Program-made: the position numbers and the translations under genes
Assembly (NCBI GenBank): GCA_959606905.1
Contig: CAUHML010000005.1
Coordinates: 1-64,000 of the forward strand
Origin: an uncultured Bacteroides sp.
Lineage (GTDB): Bacteria > Bacteroidota > Bacteroidia > Bacteroidales > Bacteroidaceae
DNA: 64,000 nt
Reading direction: 5' to 3'
Part shown: one piece after another, positions 36,901 through 45,601 of the stretch
Layout of the letters: the number at the start of each line of letters is the position of its first letter
Position numbering within the stretch: position 1 is the first letter of the stretch
Notes under the pieces: model-generated
Seen by the model: only the letters and a program-made list of their open reading frames with translations
Told to the model about the DNA's origin: nothing
Database searches by the model: none

Positions 36901-37990
36901 CAAGCTCCATTTCCGAGCCAGTAATGCTATTAATTCCAAAGTTACGGGTAGTGGCATCGGGCTAATGCTGGTAGGAAAATTAGTTCGTCTTCATGGTGGT
37001 AAGATTAATGTGGAAAGTATAGAACATCAAGGAACTACTGTCAGGATTGTTTTCCCGAAAAGTAATAAGCATTTTCAGAATGCGGGTTTGATTCCACCAG
37101 CCAAACCGTTGGAACAGACTCCTGAACTGACGGTTCCCAATATTTCTGCCACACCGGTGAATACCGTAGAAACAACAAACTCACAACGTATTCTAATTGT
37201 AGAAGACAATGATGAATTGCGTTCCTATCTGGTCAGTTCATTATCTTCGATGTATCACGTACAAGCTTGCGGAAATGGGCGGGAAGCACTAATTATTGCA
37301 AAAGAATTCTGGCCCGACCTTATTCTTTCAGATATCATGATGCCGGAGATGAGAGGCGATGAGCTATGTGTCGCTATAAAAAATGATATTGAGACATCAC
37401 ATATTCCGGTACTGCTGCTTACAGCTTTGGGAGATGAAAACAACATTCTTGACGGGATGTCAATCGGTGCAGACGCATATATTGTCAAACCTTTCAACGT
37501 GAGAATATTGAAAGCAAGTATTGCAAACTTATTGGCTAACAGGGCGTTGTTACGTAGCAGATATGCTAATCTGGATATTGATTCGGAACCTATGATACCG
37601 TCAGCAAACGGAACCACCAGTCTTGATTGGCAGTTTATATCCGCTGTAAAGAAAAGTATTGAGGAAAATATGGATAATACAGGTTTCTCTGTCGATGTAC
37701 TTTGTGAGTTGCATCACATGAGCCGTACTAGTTTCTATTGTAAACTGAAGGCGTTGACAGGACAGTCTCCGACAGATCTGATTCGAATTACCCGTTTGAA
37801 ACGTGCTACACAACTATTAAAAGAAGGTGGACATACTATTGCCGAAATCTCAGATATGACCGGCTTCTCTGAAAGCAAATACTTCCGGGAGGTATTCAAG
37901 AAACATTATAAGATGAGTCCGACTAAATATGCAAAAGAAGGAAGTAACTCCTCTCCTATTATAACGGAAGACAATTTATCCGATGACTAA
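33998..37990 (+). CDS. Hybrid two-component system regulator (HTCS)
   Basis: This 1330-residue one-protein signalling system carries, in order: signal peptide (1-18), two-component-regulator propeller repeats (about 20-660, recurring motif of the type IWLANYPTGITVID), a Y_Y_Y domain (about 690-765), a membrane helix (about 772-792), histidine-kinase dimerisation domain (AHDIRTPLTLIKAPLEELL, His near 808), ATP-binding domain with N box NILSNSLKY and GSGIGLMLVGKLV, receiver (about 1062-1180, Asp in LILSDIMMPE, Lys in YIVKPF), and an AraC-type DNA-binding end (about 1207-1325). HTCS usually control glycan-use loci; no such locus is adjacent here. All catalytic residues are intact. Confidence 0.95.
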   Translation: MKYIVYIFLLFPILVTAQTYKYIGIENGLSNRRIFNIQKDDQGYMWFLTNEGMDRYNGKDIKHYKLNKDDNSVASQIHLGWLYATPEAGLWVIGRKGRLFQYEKQYDRFTIGYKLPDISKTINYGYVDHNNNIWLCCNDSIVLYNIKNAHTFQFPNILHSNITAIEQIDDNHFFIATETGVRYAKLENGALQIIPTETLDYFHTQVSVLYFQQQQKKLYIGSFERGIFVYDMLSQEIIRPEADLSDVNITRIRPLNETELLVATEGMGVYKLDMNKCILERYISANYQSYNEMNGDNINDVFVDESKRIWLANYPTGITVIDYRYENYHWMKHSMGNKQSIVNDQVHAVIEDSDGDLWFGTSNGISLYNSGTGEWHSFLSSFNHQLKDKNHIFITLCEVSPGIIWAGGYTSGIYKINKADLSVEYFSPYLLSHINMRPDKYIRDMIKDSKGHIWSGGYYNLKCFDLATNSVRLYPGVSSITAIAEKDSHNMWIGTAMGLYLLNRDSGKYEYIKLEAGSTYINTLYQADNGLLYVGTNGAGVFIYDAQNKKFEHYIAKNSALVSNSIFTILPEVDGRIMMSTENGVTSFHTKEKIFHNWTKGEGLLPAYFNASSGVLRKNKNFVFGSTDGAIELPQNVKFPDYVYTKMIFSDLNISYQPVYPGEEDSPLEKSINDTDVLELKYNQNTFSFRVSTINYDSPGNALYAWKLDGFFEKWTEPGAANLIRYTNLPPGKYTLYVRAISREEHDIVFEERTMRIVVTHPFWSSWWAITCYVLLVILGFIFILRVMNLRKQKKISDEKTSFFINTAHDIRTPLTLIKAPLEELLDEEPLSANGITRANTALRNVGTLLRLTNNLINFERADVYSSELCVSEYELNTYMHEVYETFSSYAAIKHIDFTYESSFSYLNVWFDKEKMDSILKNILSNSLKYTPENGKVSVSVSESNDSWKVIIEDTGIGIPSSEQSKLFKLHFRASNAINSKVTGSGIGLMLVGKLVRLHGGKINVESIEHQGTTVRIVFPKSNKHFQNAGLIPPAKPLEQTPELTVPNISATPVNTVETTNSQRILIVEDNDELRSYLVSSLSSMYHVQACGNGREALIIAKEFWPDLILSDIMMPEMRGDELCVAIKNDIETSHIPVLLLTALGDENNILDGMSIGADAYIVKPFNVRILKASIANLLANRALLRSRYANLDIDSEPMIPSANGTTSLDWQFISAVKKSIEENMDNTGFSVDVLCELHHMSRTSFYCKLKALTGQSPTDLIRITRLKRATQLLKEGGHTIAEISDMTGFSESKYFREVFKKHYKMSPTKYAKEGSNSSPIITEDNLSDD

Positions 37991-38040
37991 AAAGGAGGTA
38001 ACTTTCTCGTTTTAGGAAAAAGTTACCTCCTTTAATTATT
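37991..38040. terminator. Two-way terminator between HTCS and ECF-like gene
   Basis: AAAGGAGGTAACTTT (37991-38005) is perfectly inverted at 38019-38033 around 13 bases, followed by AATTATT. It follows the HTCS stop directly and also ends the minus-strand operon whose last stop is at 38052. Confidence 0.85.
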
Positions 38041-38051
38041 CTTCGAATGAG

Positions 38052-38564
38052 TTATTTACATATCAGATACTTAATGAAAAGATAACCCCCGAATACTTGC
38101 AGACACATCCCGGGAATTCCAATGCGGAAATCCTGGATAGCATTATAAAAATTACCAATGTATATCCATTCTCCTAATGTACCTGCTACCTGATAGGCAA
38201 ATACTACCCCTATCAGCATTATGACAGAAATACGTCTGAAGTGTTGCGCTGTCCATCCGGCAGCAATAGCCAATAATACGGATTTCAATAAAATTACAGG
38301 TAATGTGGCGGGAGCCGGCATACTAAACAGTAGAGAATTTATAGCCGGTGATAAGACGGCAGTCAGTAAACCGACTTTCCAACCATATTTATAAGCCCCA
38401 ATCAGTGTAAAGAAGTAGATTGGCAGCCAAGTTATTCCTCCTTGTGGAATGAGATGAAAGAGTTTGGGAAAAAGGATGTTACCAATGATGAATAACGAGG
38501 CTGCCCAATAGGTCTTTACGTTGCTGTAATCCAACGAATAGAGTTTCACGGTTGTTGTTTCCAT
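38052..38564 (-). CDS. ECF-type S-component-like membrane protein
   Basis: This 170-residue protein has about five or six membrane helices and the compact layout of an ECF-transporter substrate-binding (S) component, with ITWLPIYFFTLIGAYKYGWK and LTAVLSPAINSLLF between helices 2 and 4. The vitamin is not identifiable by eye. It is the last gene of the operon, 12 bases after the TonB receptor. No ECF ATPase or T component is in the window; these are normally shared and encoded elsewhere. The pairing with a TonB receptor suggests it takes the compound across the inner membrane. Confidence 0.65.
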   Translation of the reverse strand: METTTVKLYSLDYSNVKTYWAASLFIIGNILFPKLFHLIPQGGITWLPIYFFTLIGAYKYGWKVGLLTAVLSPAINSLLFSMPAPATLPVILLKSVLLAIAAGWTAQHFRRISVIMLIGVVFAYQVAGTLGEWIYIGNFYNAIQDFRIGIPGMCLQVFGGYLFIKYLICK

Positions 38565-38576
38565 ATCTTCATTATT

Positions 38577-40466
38577 TTAAAAATTCACATTAATGCCACC
38601 CATAAATGTTGCTTTTGGCATAGGATAGCCTGCATTTATTTCATATCGTTGCGCTAACAAATTCTCTCCTTTGACAAAGATATCTGCAAAATGACATATA
38701 CGATAGTTGCCTCGAAGATTCCATAGAACAAAATTTTCTTGTTGCTCATGCCCCTTTGTAACGGAGGAATAAAGTCCGCTCACATATTGAAAACCTGTTG
38801 AAATATTCCAACGACCGGAGGTATAGTCCATACCTGCATATAGTTTATGTTCAGGAGCGGCTAGAACGGGATTTTCCATGTGCAGCCAACTATAATTGGC
38901 ATAGATGTTCCAATGAGAGTTAATACGATAGCCGACATTGGTTTCAATGCCCCAGTTTTCAATTTCTCCGGAGTTGATATTCAAAGGAGGCGTCAATCCA
39001 TTACTCATAATAATATTGTCGCCATTGATGTAGTAAAGGTTCACTCCGTAAGACAATGCTCCTTCCAATAAACATTGAGAGTACGAGAACTCATAATTAA
39101 TCATCTTTTCAGGCTCCAACTCGGGATTGGCAGGAGCAAACATATACATTTCCCGGATAGTCGGATTGCGATAGCCTTTACTTACCATTGCTTTTACTTC
39201 CGTATTTTTCGGAAAATGAAATGCCAGACCTCCTTGTGGAATCCATTCTGTACCGACATGAGAATGATGATCTACACGGACTCCTGCATCCAGAGATAAC
39301 CAGCTATTTATATCCTGACGAAAGTCAATATACCCTGCAAATTCATCCATTTGCTTATCTACTCCCGATTTGCGTTCGCCCGTAGCCAGAACTTTATTCC
39401 AAGATTCCCCTCCGAAATGTTGATAATCAAATCCTGTTGTCACACGGTTACCCGTGAAAAGAGTGGCACTCTGATACCACGATATACCCAGCATCCGGTC
39501 TTTGGAATTAAAATGTGACTTTTGTGGTTCTTCTCCAGTTTTATATCCGTCGTTTATCTTATGCCGTCCCCAGTTGTAGAAAAAGCTCAAGGTACCTGAA
39601 GTCTTTTCATAATGATTCTCTAAAGCAAACGAAGTCATGCCGCGAGTGATGCGTGAATCATTGTCGAAAAGCGGAGTTTGAACCGTTCCAGGATTGGAAG
39701 CATTGAAATGCGTTACATTTATATCTCCCCATACTTTCCAGAAAGTACTAAAGTCATAGCCTAGTTTGGCATATCCTCCATATTGCTCGAACTCCATATC
39801 GGGACGATGTCCATCCGTCCGGTTGTATGAACCTGTCACGACACTGCTGAAACACCCTTTCTTCACCCGATTTGAAAATTCTGTCTGCAAAGTATTATAA
39901 GAACCATAACCTACTTGCATATTGTTCTTCACCCCTTCTTCCTGTTGTTTACGGGTAACAATATTGATAACTCCGCCCATTGCATTCGAACCATAAAGGA
40001 CAGATGCAGGACCACGTAGAACCTCTACCCTTTCTGCCAGCATGGATTGGTAAGCATCTGCTATCGGATGTCCCATTAGCCCCATATATTGCGGGTGACC
40101 ATCAATTAAGACTAATAGCCCCGCTGTCGGACTACCACCAATCCCCCGTAAACTCATGCCACCTGCTGCACCTGTAGACACACCATATCCCATAATACCA
40201 CGACTGGTAGTAAACAACCCCGGTACTTGTTCGGTCAATAATGGCAACAAGGAAGGTTCATACCTTTTTTCTATCTGTTGTCTATTGACAATGGAAATAG
40301 TCATAGGCAAATGGCGTATATCCGTTTCATTGCGTGTTCCGGTAACTACGACCTCATCAATAACATAATTTCGTCCTACTTGCGTACTGTCTTTTCTGTT
40401 TTCTGCCATTCCCGAAATGGACAACAGACTACTGAATAGAAATAAACGAGCTGTATTCTTTCTCAT
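38577..40466 (-). CDS. TonB-dependent outer-membrane receptor
   Basis: This 629-residue receptor has a signal peptide (ending GMAEN), a TonB-box/plug domain (about 32-150: VIDEVVVTGTRNETDIRH, with VEVLRGPASVLYGSNAMGGV near 145) and a 22-strand barrel ending in FMGGINVNF with the C-terminal aromatic needed for assembly. The size and plug resemble BtuB/CirA-type receptors for vitamins, haem or metal complexes; it lacks the CarboxypepD-like start of SusC proteins. It lies between the DUF1893 gene and the S-component gene, 16 and 12 bases from them. Confidence 0.9.
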   Translation of the reverse strand: MRKNTARLFLFSSLLSISGMAENRKDSTQVGRNYVIDEVVVTGTRNETDIRHLPMTISIVNRQQIEKRYEPSLLPLLTEQVPGLFTTSRGIMGYGVSTGAAGGMSLRGIGGSPTAGLLVLIDGHPQYMGLMGHPIADAYQSMLAERVEVLRGPASVLYGSNAMGGVINIVTRKQQEEGVKNNMQVGYGSYNTLQTEFSNRVKKGCFSSVVTGSYNRTDGHRPDMEFEQYGGYAKLGYDFSTFWKVWGDINVTHFNASNPGTVQTPLFDNDSRITRGMTSFALENHYEKTSGTLSFFYNWGRHKINDGYKTGEEPQKSHFNSKDRMLGISWYQSATLFTGNRVTTGFDYQHFGGESWNKVLATGERKSGVDKQMDEFAGYIDFRQDINSWLSLDAGVRVDHHSHVGTEWIPQGGLAFHFPKNTEVKAMVSKGYRNPTIREMYMFAPANPELEPEKMINYEFSYSQCLLEGALSYGVNLYYINGDNIIMSNGLTPPLNINSGEIENWGIETNVGYRINSHWNIYANYSWLHMENPVLAAPEHKLYAGMDYTSGRWNISTGFQYVSGLYSSVTKGHEQQENFVLWNLRGNYRICHFADIFVKGENLLAQRYEINAGYPMPKATFMGGINVNF

Positions 40467-40482
40467 ACTTTAGTCTGTATTT

Positions 40483-40902
40483 TTACTCTTTATTTTTGAT
40501 TCTTTCGAGAAAGCCACGAATCAGCTGCAAAATAGCTTCGGCCGATTCCTCTTCACTGCACATAGTTTCTACGGGACACCAGCCTGTATGGTCGCGATTC
40601 CATATAAAGGGCACTTCCTGTACAAAGTCTACTTTTACATCTGATGTCTGAAACAAGTCCATAGCGTTTGAACTGACAACATCTGTATATAACTCTTTTA
40701 TACCACCTAAAATCATGAGGGCGGCAGCTCCTTTCCCAACTACTTTATCAGCAATCAGAGCTCCTTTCAGGAACTCCGGCTCCCGGGTCAGCAAATCGTA
40801 TAAATCGGCTACTCCGCGTTGGGTAAAAGTGCGAATCTTTCCTTCGTTGGCTATCACACAGGAATATCCTCCTGTATGTAGTAGATTGATTAATTCTTCC
40901 AT
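40483..40902 (-). CDS. DUF1893 protein
   Basis: This 139-residue soluble protein matches DUF1893: SCVIANEGKIRTFTQRGVAD near residue 14, ADKVVGKGAAALMILGG near 52, and a conserved Cys in the tail (CPVETMC near 105). DUF1893 has a deaminase-like fold but no proven activity. Its start overlaps the stop of the aldo/keto reductase gene by one base (TAATG), so they are co-translated. The surrounding genes suggest a role in uptake or modification of a compound handled by the ferredoxin proteins. Confidence 0.8.
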   Translation of the reverse strand: MEELINLLHTGGYSCVIANEGKIRTFTQRGVADLYDLLTREPEFLKGALIADKVVGKGAAALMILGGIKELYTDVVSSNAMDLFQTSDVKVDFVQEVPFIWNRDHTGWCPVETMCSEEESAEAILQLIRGFLERIKNKE

Positions 40903-42305
40903 TATAAAGTCCCTTGTTTCAGTTGTTCTACAAATTGGTCTATCCGATGCAATTCTTTCGGTATATCAATATTCTGCGGACAATGTGACACACACTGATT
41001 ACATCCGATACAATGACTGGCCTGTCGGAGTTTGGGCACGCTGCGATCATAACCGATAAGAAATGCCCGGCGTGCTTTCGCATAATTTTCATCTTGCCCG
41101 TTTTCAGGGACATTGCCCTCGTTGACACAACGATTATAATGTAACAGTATAGCCGGAATATCCAACCCATACGGACAGGGCATACAATATTTACAGTCAT
41201 TGCAAGGAATGGTAGGGTATTTCAACATTAATTGCGCCGTTTCTTCAAGAAATTCTTTTTCTTCATCAGTAAGTGGTTCCAATGGTGAATAGGTACGGAG
41301 ATTATCTTGTAAATGTTCCATATAAGTCATACCGCTTAGTACGGTCAATATATCCGGAAAAGAACCGGCAAAACGGAATGCCCACGATGCAACACTGTTT
41401 TCAGGACGGCGCTGTTTGAGTCGTGCTACTAAATTATCATTCAACTTAGACAGACGTCCGCCCAACAACGGCTCCATAATAATAGAAGGGATTCCTCTTT
41501 TAGCCAATTCACCGTACAGATATTCTGCGTCGGTATTTCGGGTATTTGTCTCTTTGGCATGTTTCCAGTCAACATAGTTTAGCTGTATCTGCACAAAGTC
41601 CCACTTTATTTCATCATGCCGGGAGAGGAGATAATCATAAACTTCAATATCCCCATGATAAGAAAATCCGAGATTCCGGATACGTCCCGCTTCACGCTCT
41701 TTAATCAGGAAGTCGAGCATACCATTGTCCAGATACCGTCCTTTAAGGGCATCCATTCCTCCCATACCGATACCATGAAGCAACATATAGTCAATATAAT
41801 CTACTTGAAGCTCTGTAAATGATTTATGATACATTCTAAGTGAAGCCTCACGAGACCATGTGTCCGGCGAGAAATTGGACAGTTTGGTGGCAATAAAATA
41901 TTTGTCACGCGGGTGGCGGCTTAATGCAATGCCTGTTGCCTTTTCAGAAAAACCTTGCACATAAGCCGGAGATGTATCGAAATAGTTTACTCCGTGAGCA
42001 ATAGCATAATCTACTAATCCATTCACCGCGTCTTGGTCGATTACCTCACCGTTACCGTCGGGAGATGGCTTAAGAGGCCAACGCATACAACCGTATCCCA
42101 AAAGTGAAACACGGTCACCTGTTGTTGGCGAAGTACGGTAGGTCATTTTGTCAGTAGGTATTTCCCCTTCTCCCGATACACTACTTGATGAGGAAGTACC
42201 TTTAGAAGAACATCCGTATAATATGGCTGTTGATGTAGCTGCACTGATACCTACAATTTTAATAAAATCTCTTCTGTTTATGCTCTTTTTATTCTTTTCT
42301 TCCAT
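40902..42305 (-). CDS. Aldo/keto reductase with C-terminal ferredoxin domain
   Basis: This 467-residue protein has a twin-arginine-like start (NRRDFIKIVGISAAT, then a lipobox-like LYGCSS). An aldo/keto reductase barrel (about 55-345) follows, with conserved Asp and Tyr in NYFDTSPAYVQGFSEK and Lys in IATKLSNFSP. A C-terminal part has cysteines of two iron-sulphur clusters, CNDCKYCMPCPYGLDIP and CIGCNQCVSHCPQNIDIP. It is probably exported, unlike most such reductases. It lies 19 bases after the polyferredoxin gene, which could pass electrons to it. Confidence 0.85.
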   Translation of the reverse strand: MEEKNKKSINRRDFIKIVGISAATSTAILYGCSSKGTSSSSSVSGEGEIPTDKMTYRTSPTTGDRVSLLGYGCMRWPLKPSPDGNGEVIDQDAVNGLVDYAIAHGVNYFDTSPAYVQGFSEKATGIALSRHPRDKYFIATKLSNFSPDTWSREASLRMYHKSFTELQVDYIDYMLLHGIGMGGMDALKGRYLDNGMLDFLIKEREAGRIRNLGFSYHGDIEVYDYLLSRHDEIKWDFVQIQLNYVDWKHAKETNTRNTDAEYLYGELAKRGIPSIIMEPLLGGRLSKLNDNLVARLKQRRPENSVASWAFRFAGSFPDILTVLSGMTYMEHLQDNLRTYSPLEPLTDEEKEFLEETAQLMLKYPTIPCNDCKYCMPCPYGLDIPAILLHYNRCVNEGNVPENGQDENYAKARRAFLIGYDRSVPKLRQASHCIGCNQCVSHCPQNIDIPKELHRIDQFVEQLKQGTL

Positions 42306-42324
42306 AATCTCATCTCAATTTAGA

Positions 42325-43839
42325 TTATATAATTCTATGCATCTGATGTCCTGTCACATAAATAGCACTGAAAGGACGGGACGGACATAGATTCTCACAA
42401 GCTCCGCAGCCAATACATTTTTCCGCATTCACAACCGGAATTTTGGGAGAATCCGCCATATCCGGATCGGAAACTACCATTTGGATAGCACCGGTCGGAC
42501 AATGACGCGCACAGTTACCACATTCAACTCCATCGGTCAACGGTACGCAGTTTTCTTTAATCCATACGGCATGGCCGATTTGAATGGCAGACTTATCAGC
42601 AAGGCTGGTCAGATGAATAGCGTCCGTAGGACAGACCTCCGCGCATTTTGCACATTCAGGACGACAATAGCCACGTTCATAAGACATTTCCGGCTGCATC
42701 AAAGTCAACAAATTGCCAGAAGGGCGGAGTACCTGATTAGGACAAACCGAAACACATAATTGACAGGCTGTGCAATGCTGTGCAAAATTGCGCGCACTTA
42801 ATGAACCGGGAGGTAAAATGGGATTTTCCCGATGGGGAATCTTCTTGTCTTCAATGGTTGCCAGTCCGCCGTCCACTTTCTTTTCCTGTGCTTTTAGTGC
42901 GGCGGTGGTTGCGAAGATAGCCGATGCAGAAAGAAAACTGCGGCGAGCATTGTCTACTTGCTCCGTAGTAACGGATTTAGCTTTGGAGGTAGTTATCATC
43001 TCAGGTTCCGCTTCTATTTCGGGAATACGTCTTGTGTATTTAATAGCCCCTTTCTTACATTTTCCCAAGCAGTTCATACAAACGACGCAACGGCTATAAT
43101 CTATTTTATGCGCTTTCGCATCAATACAGGACGCCTTACAATTACGTGCACATAATCCGCATCCGTTACATTTGGAAGTATCAATCACCGGTTTGAAGAT
43201 AGAATATCGGGATATGAATCCTAATACCGTACCTACCGGACAAATCGTATTACAGTAAGTCCGTCCATTACGCCATGCCAATATAATAAGTACAATTAGA
43301 GTAACCACGGCAATAACCAAAGTAGAAAAACTTTTTATCCATACGTCCACTTCATAAAAAGCATAACTGCCGGCCCGTTCGGCAAAGTATGCCAGAAGGT
43401 TGTTTCCCCACTGCCAAACCGGAGCGAACAAAGCAGAGACCATTCGCCCATACGCGCTATAAGGTGCTATCAGAATTGCCAAAGCATTCAAGCCTACAAT
43501 CATTGCAATAATAAACACTGCTAAAACGCCATAGCGGAGCCATTTCATAGCCGGAGAATAACGGAAACGATTCTTTTTACGTTTGCCGGATACCCACGAA
43601 ATAGCATCCTGAAATACTCCCAAAGGACAAATGACCGAACAATAAATACGCCCGAACAAGATTGTAAGTATGATAAGGAATAATACCACACCTATATTCA
43701 AGGCTAATACAGCCGGCAGGAATTGAATTTTTGCCAGCCATCCGAACCATGTATGCAATGTCCCTGTAAAGTCGAGAAATAACAGGGTGACAAGTGTAAA
43801 ACACACAATCGCGGCTGTAAGTCTGATAGTACGTAACAT
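42325..43839 (-). CDS. NapH-like membrane polyferredoxin
   Basis: This 504-residue protein has four or five N-terminal membrane helices with CxxxCPxG-type motifs on the loops (YCSVICPLGVFQDAISWVSG and YCNTICPVGTVLGFISRYS), as in NapH/RnfA-type quinol-oxidising or ferredoxin proteins. Two large Cys-rich blocks follow: CNGCGLCARNCKASCID with CVVCMNCLGKCKKG, and a C-terminal half with repeated CxxCxxxCP clusters (CTACQLCVSVCPNQVLRP and CIGCGACENLCPSRPFSA). It begins a five-gene operon and should move electrons between the quinone pool and the periplasm-facing reductase. Confidence 0.85.
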   Translation of the reverse strand: MLRTIRLTAAIVCFTLVTLLFLDFTGTLHTWFGWLAKIQFLPAVLALNIGVVLFLIILTILFGRIYCSVICPLGVFQDAISWVSGKRKKNRFRYSPAMKWLRYGVLAVFIIAMIVGLNALAILIAPYSAYGRMVSALFAPVWQWGNNLLAYFAERAGSYAFYEVDVWIKSFSTLVIAVVTLIVLIILAWRNGRTYCNTICPVGTVLGFISRYSIFKPVIDTSKCNGCGLCARNCKASCIDAKAHKIDYSRCVVCMNCLGKCKKGAIKYTRRIPEIEAEPEMITTSKAKSVTTEQVDNARRSFLSASAIFATTAALKAQEKKVDGGLATIEDKKIPHRENPILPPGSLSARNFAQHCTACQLCVSVCPNQVLRPSGNLLTLMQPEMSYERGYCRPECAKCAEVCPTDAIHLTSLADKSAIQIGHAVWIKENCVPLTDGVECGNCARHCPTGAIQMVVSDPDMADSPKIPVVNAEKCIGCGACENLCPSRPFSAIYVTGHQMHRII

Positions 43840-43949
43840 AATTAAATTGTTTTCTTTTTATAGTAGTTTATATCTATATTACAGATTAATCAAGCACTCA
43901 TTACTTTTTTTAGCATCATATACTTTATTTATACTAATAATTTATGCAG

Positions 43950-43957
43950 CAAATATA
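43950..43957 (-). promoter_or_regulatory. Promoter -7 box of the polyferredoxin operon
   Basis: TATATTTG on the minus strand fits TAnnTTTG and lies 111 bases before the polyferredoxin ATG. The intervening leader shows no known riboswitch fold. Confidence 0.6.
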
Positions 43958-44113
43958 CTCGATTTTAAATATTCGCAAAGTAGATAGATTACAGATTATT
44001 ATACCAATATTACAGAATCACTGTTTATAGACGGGCTAAATCTTTTTTTGTTACCTATTATTCTTTTTTGTAAAAGCGATATCATGATATGAACATCTTA
44101 TCGTCATTTTGCC

Positions 44114-44121
44114 TATCTTTG
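44114..44121 (+). promoter_or_regulatory. Promoter -7 box of the sugar permease gene
   Basis: TATCTTTG fits TAnnTTTG, 42 bases before the ATG at 44163. It lies inside a longer possible frame starting at 44109, which is therefore unlikely to be used. The whole 43840-44162 gap holds two divergent promoters and direct repeats but no gene. Confidence 0.65.
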
Positions 44122-44162
44122 TGCCCCGAAGGCAAAGAACGCTCTTTTTTAATAAACTCACT

Positions 44163-45338
44163 ATGCAGAAATTAGTCAAGAAGGAATATCAGATTCCTTT
44201 TATTCTGGTCACTTCCCTTTTCTTTCTATGGGGATTTGCACATGCTATTTTAGATGTGTTAAACAAGCATTTTCAGGATGTGATGAATATAAGCCGTGCT
44301 CATTCGGCATGGGTACAAGTCATGTTTTATCTGGGATATTTCGTCATGGCTATCCCAGCAGGACTGTTTATCAATAAATATGGCTATCGCAAAGGAGTAG
44401 TATTCGGTTTGTTGCTCTATGGTATCGGTTCGCTGCTTTTTATTCCCGGTGAATACTGGATGTCGTTTCAGTTCTTCCTTTTCTCCCTGTTTGTCATTGC
44501 CTGCGGTTTGGTATTTTTGGAAACAGCCGCCAATCCTTATATGACGGAATTAGGTGAACGGGAAACTGCCGCCAGCCGATTAAATCTGGCACAATCATTT
44601 AACGGATTGGGTTGTATCTGCGGGCCGCTTATAGGAGGTTTATTATTGTTTTCGGAAGAAGGTAGTTCGAATATCTCATTGCCATATACATTAATGGGAA
44701 TCATTGTACTGGCAGTTGCTTTAGTATTTAACAAAGTCCGTTTGCCGGAGATTACCCATGAAGAAGACACGGATAAACAGGGGCAGGCACAGGGACTCTG
44801 GTCACACAAGCTTTTTATTTTTGGTATCGCAGCTTTATTCTGTTATGAAATTGCAGAAATCTCTATTAATAGTTTTTTTATTAATTATGTGGTAGATGAC
44901 GGCTGGATGAACGCCCGCGATGCTTCTGTGATTCTTTCGTTCGGTGGTCTGGGGCTATTTATGTGCGGACGATTTGCCGGTAGTTGGGTGATGCGGCAGA
45001 TACGGGCAGAGAAAGTATTGTTCTTTTGTGCTGTCGGTACAGTCGTAACAAGTTCTTTAATTGTACTGAATCTGGGGATCATATCACTGATAGCTCTTTT
45101 CTTGGGTTACGCTTTTGAAGCAATTATGTTTCCTACTATTTTTGCACTTTCATTACGGGGACTGGGCAATCATACCAAACGTGCATCCTCTTATTTAATG
45201 ATGTCTCCCATTGGAGGGGCTGTCGGCCCCTTGCTCATGGGATATGTAGCAGACCAGACTACAATGTCCTTCTCATTCATCGTTCCGTTGCTTTCATTCA
45301 TAGTGGTGATGATGTATGCATGGAAAACATTGAGATAA
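44163..45338 (+). CDS. FucP-type sugar:proton symporter (MFS)
   Basis: Starting at 44163 (MQKLVKKEYQIPFILVTSLF), this 391-residue permease has 12 membrane helices. It carries the FucP/GluP-family marks FFLWGFAHAILDVLNKHFQD in helix 1 and GYFVMAIPAGLFINKYGYRK, plus ETAANPYMTELG in the middle loop. FucP members carry fucose, glucose or galactose with protons; the sugar cannot be read from the sequence. It ends 0 bases before the stop of the convergent DUF3098 gene. No sugar catabolic gene adjoins. Confidence 0.88.
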   Translation: MQKLVKKEYQIPFILVTSLFFLWGFAHAILDVLNKHFQDVMNISRAHSAWVQVMFYLGYFVMAIPAGLFINKYGYRKGVVFGLLLYGIGSLLFIPGEYWMSFQFFLFSLFVIACGLVFLETAANPYMTELGERETAASRLNLAQSFNGLGCICGPLIGGLLLFSEEGSSNISLPYTLMGIIVLAVALVFNKVRLPEITHEEDTDKQGQAQGLWSHKLFIFGIAALFCYEIAEISINSFFINYVVDDGWMNARDASVILSFGGLGLFMCGRFAGSWVMRQIRAEKVLFFCAVGTVVTSSLIVLNLGIISLIALFLGYAFEAIMFPTIFALSLRGLGNHTKRASSYLMMSPIGGAVGPLLMGYVADQTTMSFSFIVPLLSFIVVMMYAWKTLR

Positions 45339-45572
45339 TTAACTCCGCCTGGGGCGGTATAGAATACCGAATATATTTATCAAATATCCTGTCAGACATA
45401 CTACGGGTGCTACCTTTATACGCAATCCGCTGAATATATCAGGGTTGTAGGCGGCAGGAGTACTCCCCTCACCGCTCATGAATAGATAACCTACTATTAT
45501 TACTACCGAACCAATTAGCAGAATTATATAATTTCTTCTGCTAAATACTGTTTCTGTCTCTTTCTGTTTCAT
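45339..45572 (-). CDS. DUF3098 membrane protein
   Basis: Starting at 45572 (MKQKETETVFSRRNYIILLI), this 77-residue protein has two membrane helices and matches DUF3098: YIILLIGSVVIIVGYLFMSG, then YNPDIFSGLRIKVAPVVCL. An earlier Met five codons upstream is possible. It follows the DUF2723 gene on the same strand within about 30 bases, so it is likely co-transcribed. Its stop abuts the stop of the convergent sugar permease. Confidence 0.8.
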   Translation of the reverse strand: MKQKETETVFSRRNYIILLIGSVVIIVGYLFMSGEGSTPAAYNPDIFSGLRIKVAPVVCLTGYLINIFGILYRPRRS

Positions 45573-45601
45573 TATTTTTGATTTCATATTCTTCTTCCGT
45601 T

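Noticed and set aside
37991..38033. The AAAGGAGGTAACTTT inverted repeat as an attachment site or insertion-sequence end
   Set aside because: Its place between two facing 3' ends and the short loop fit a two-way terminator; no transposase or integrase is nearby.
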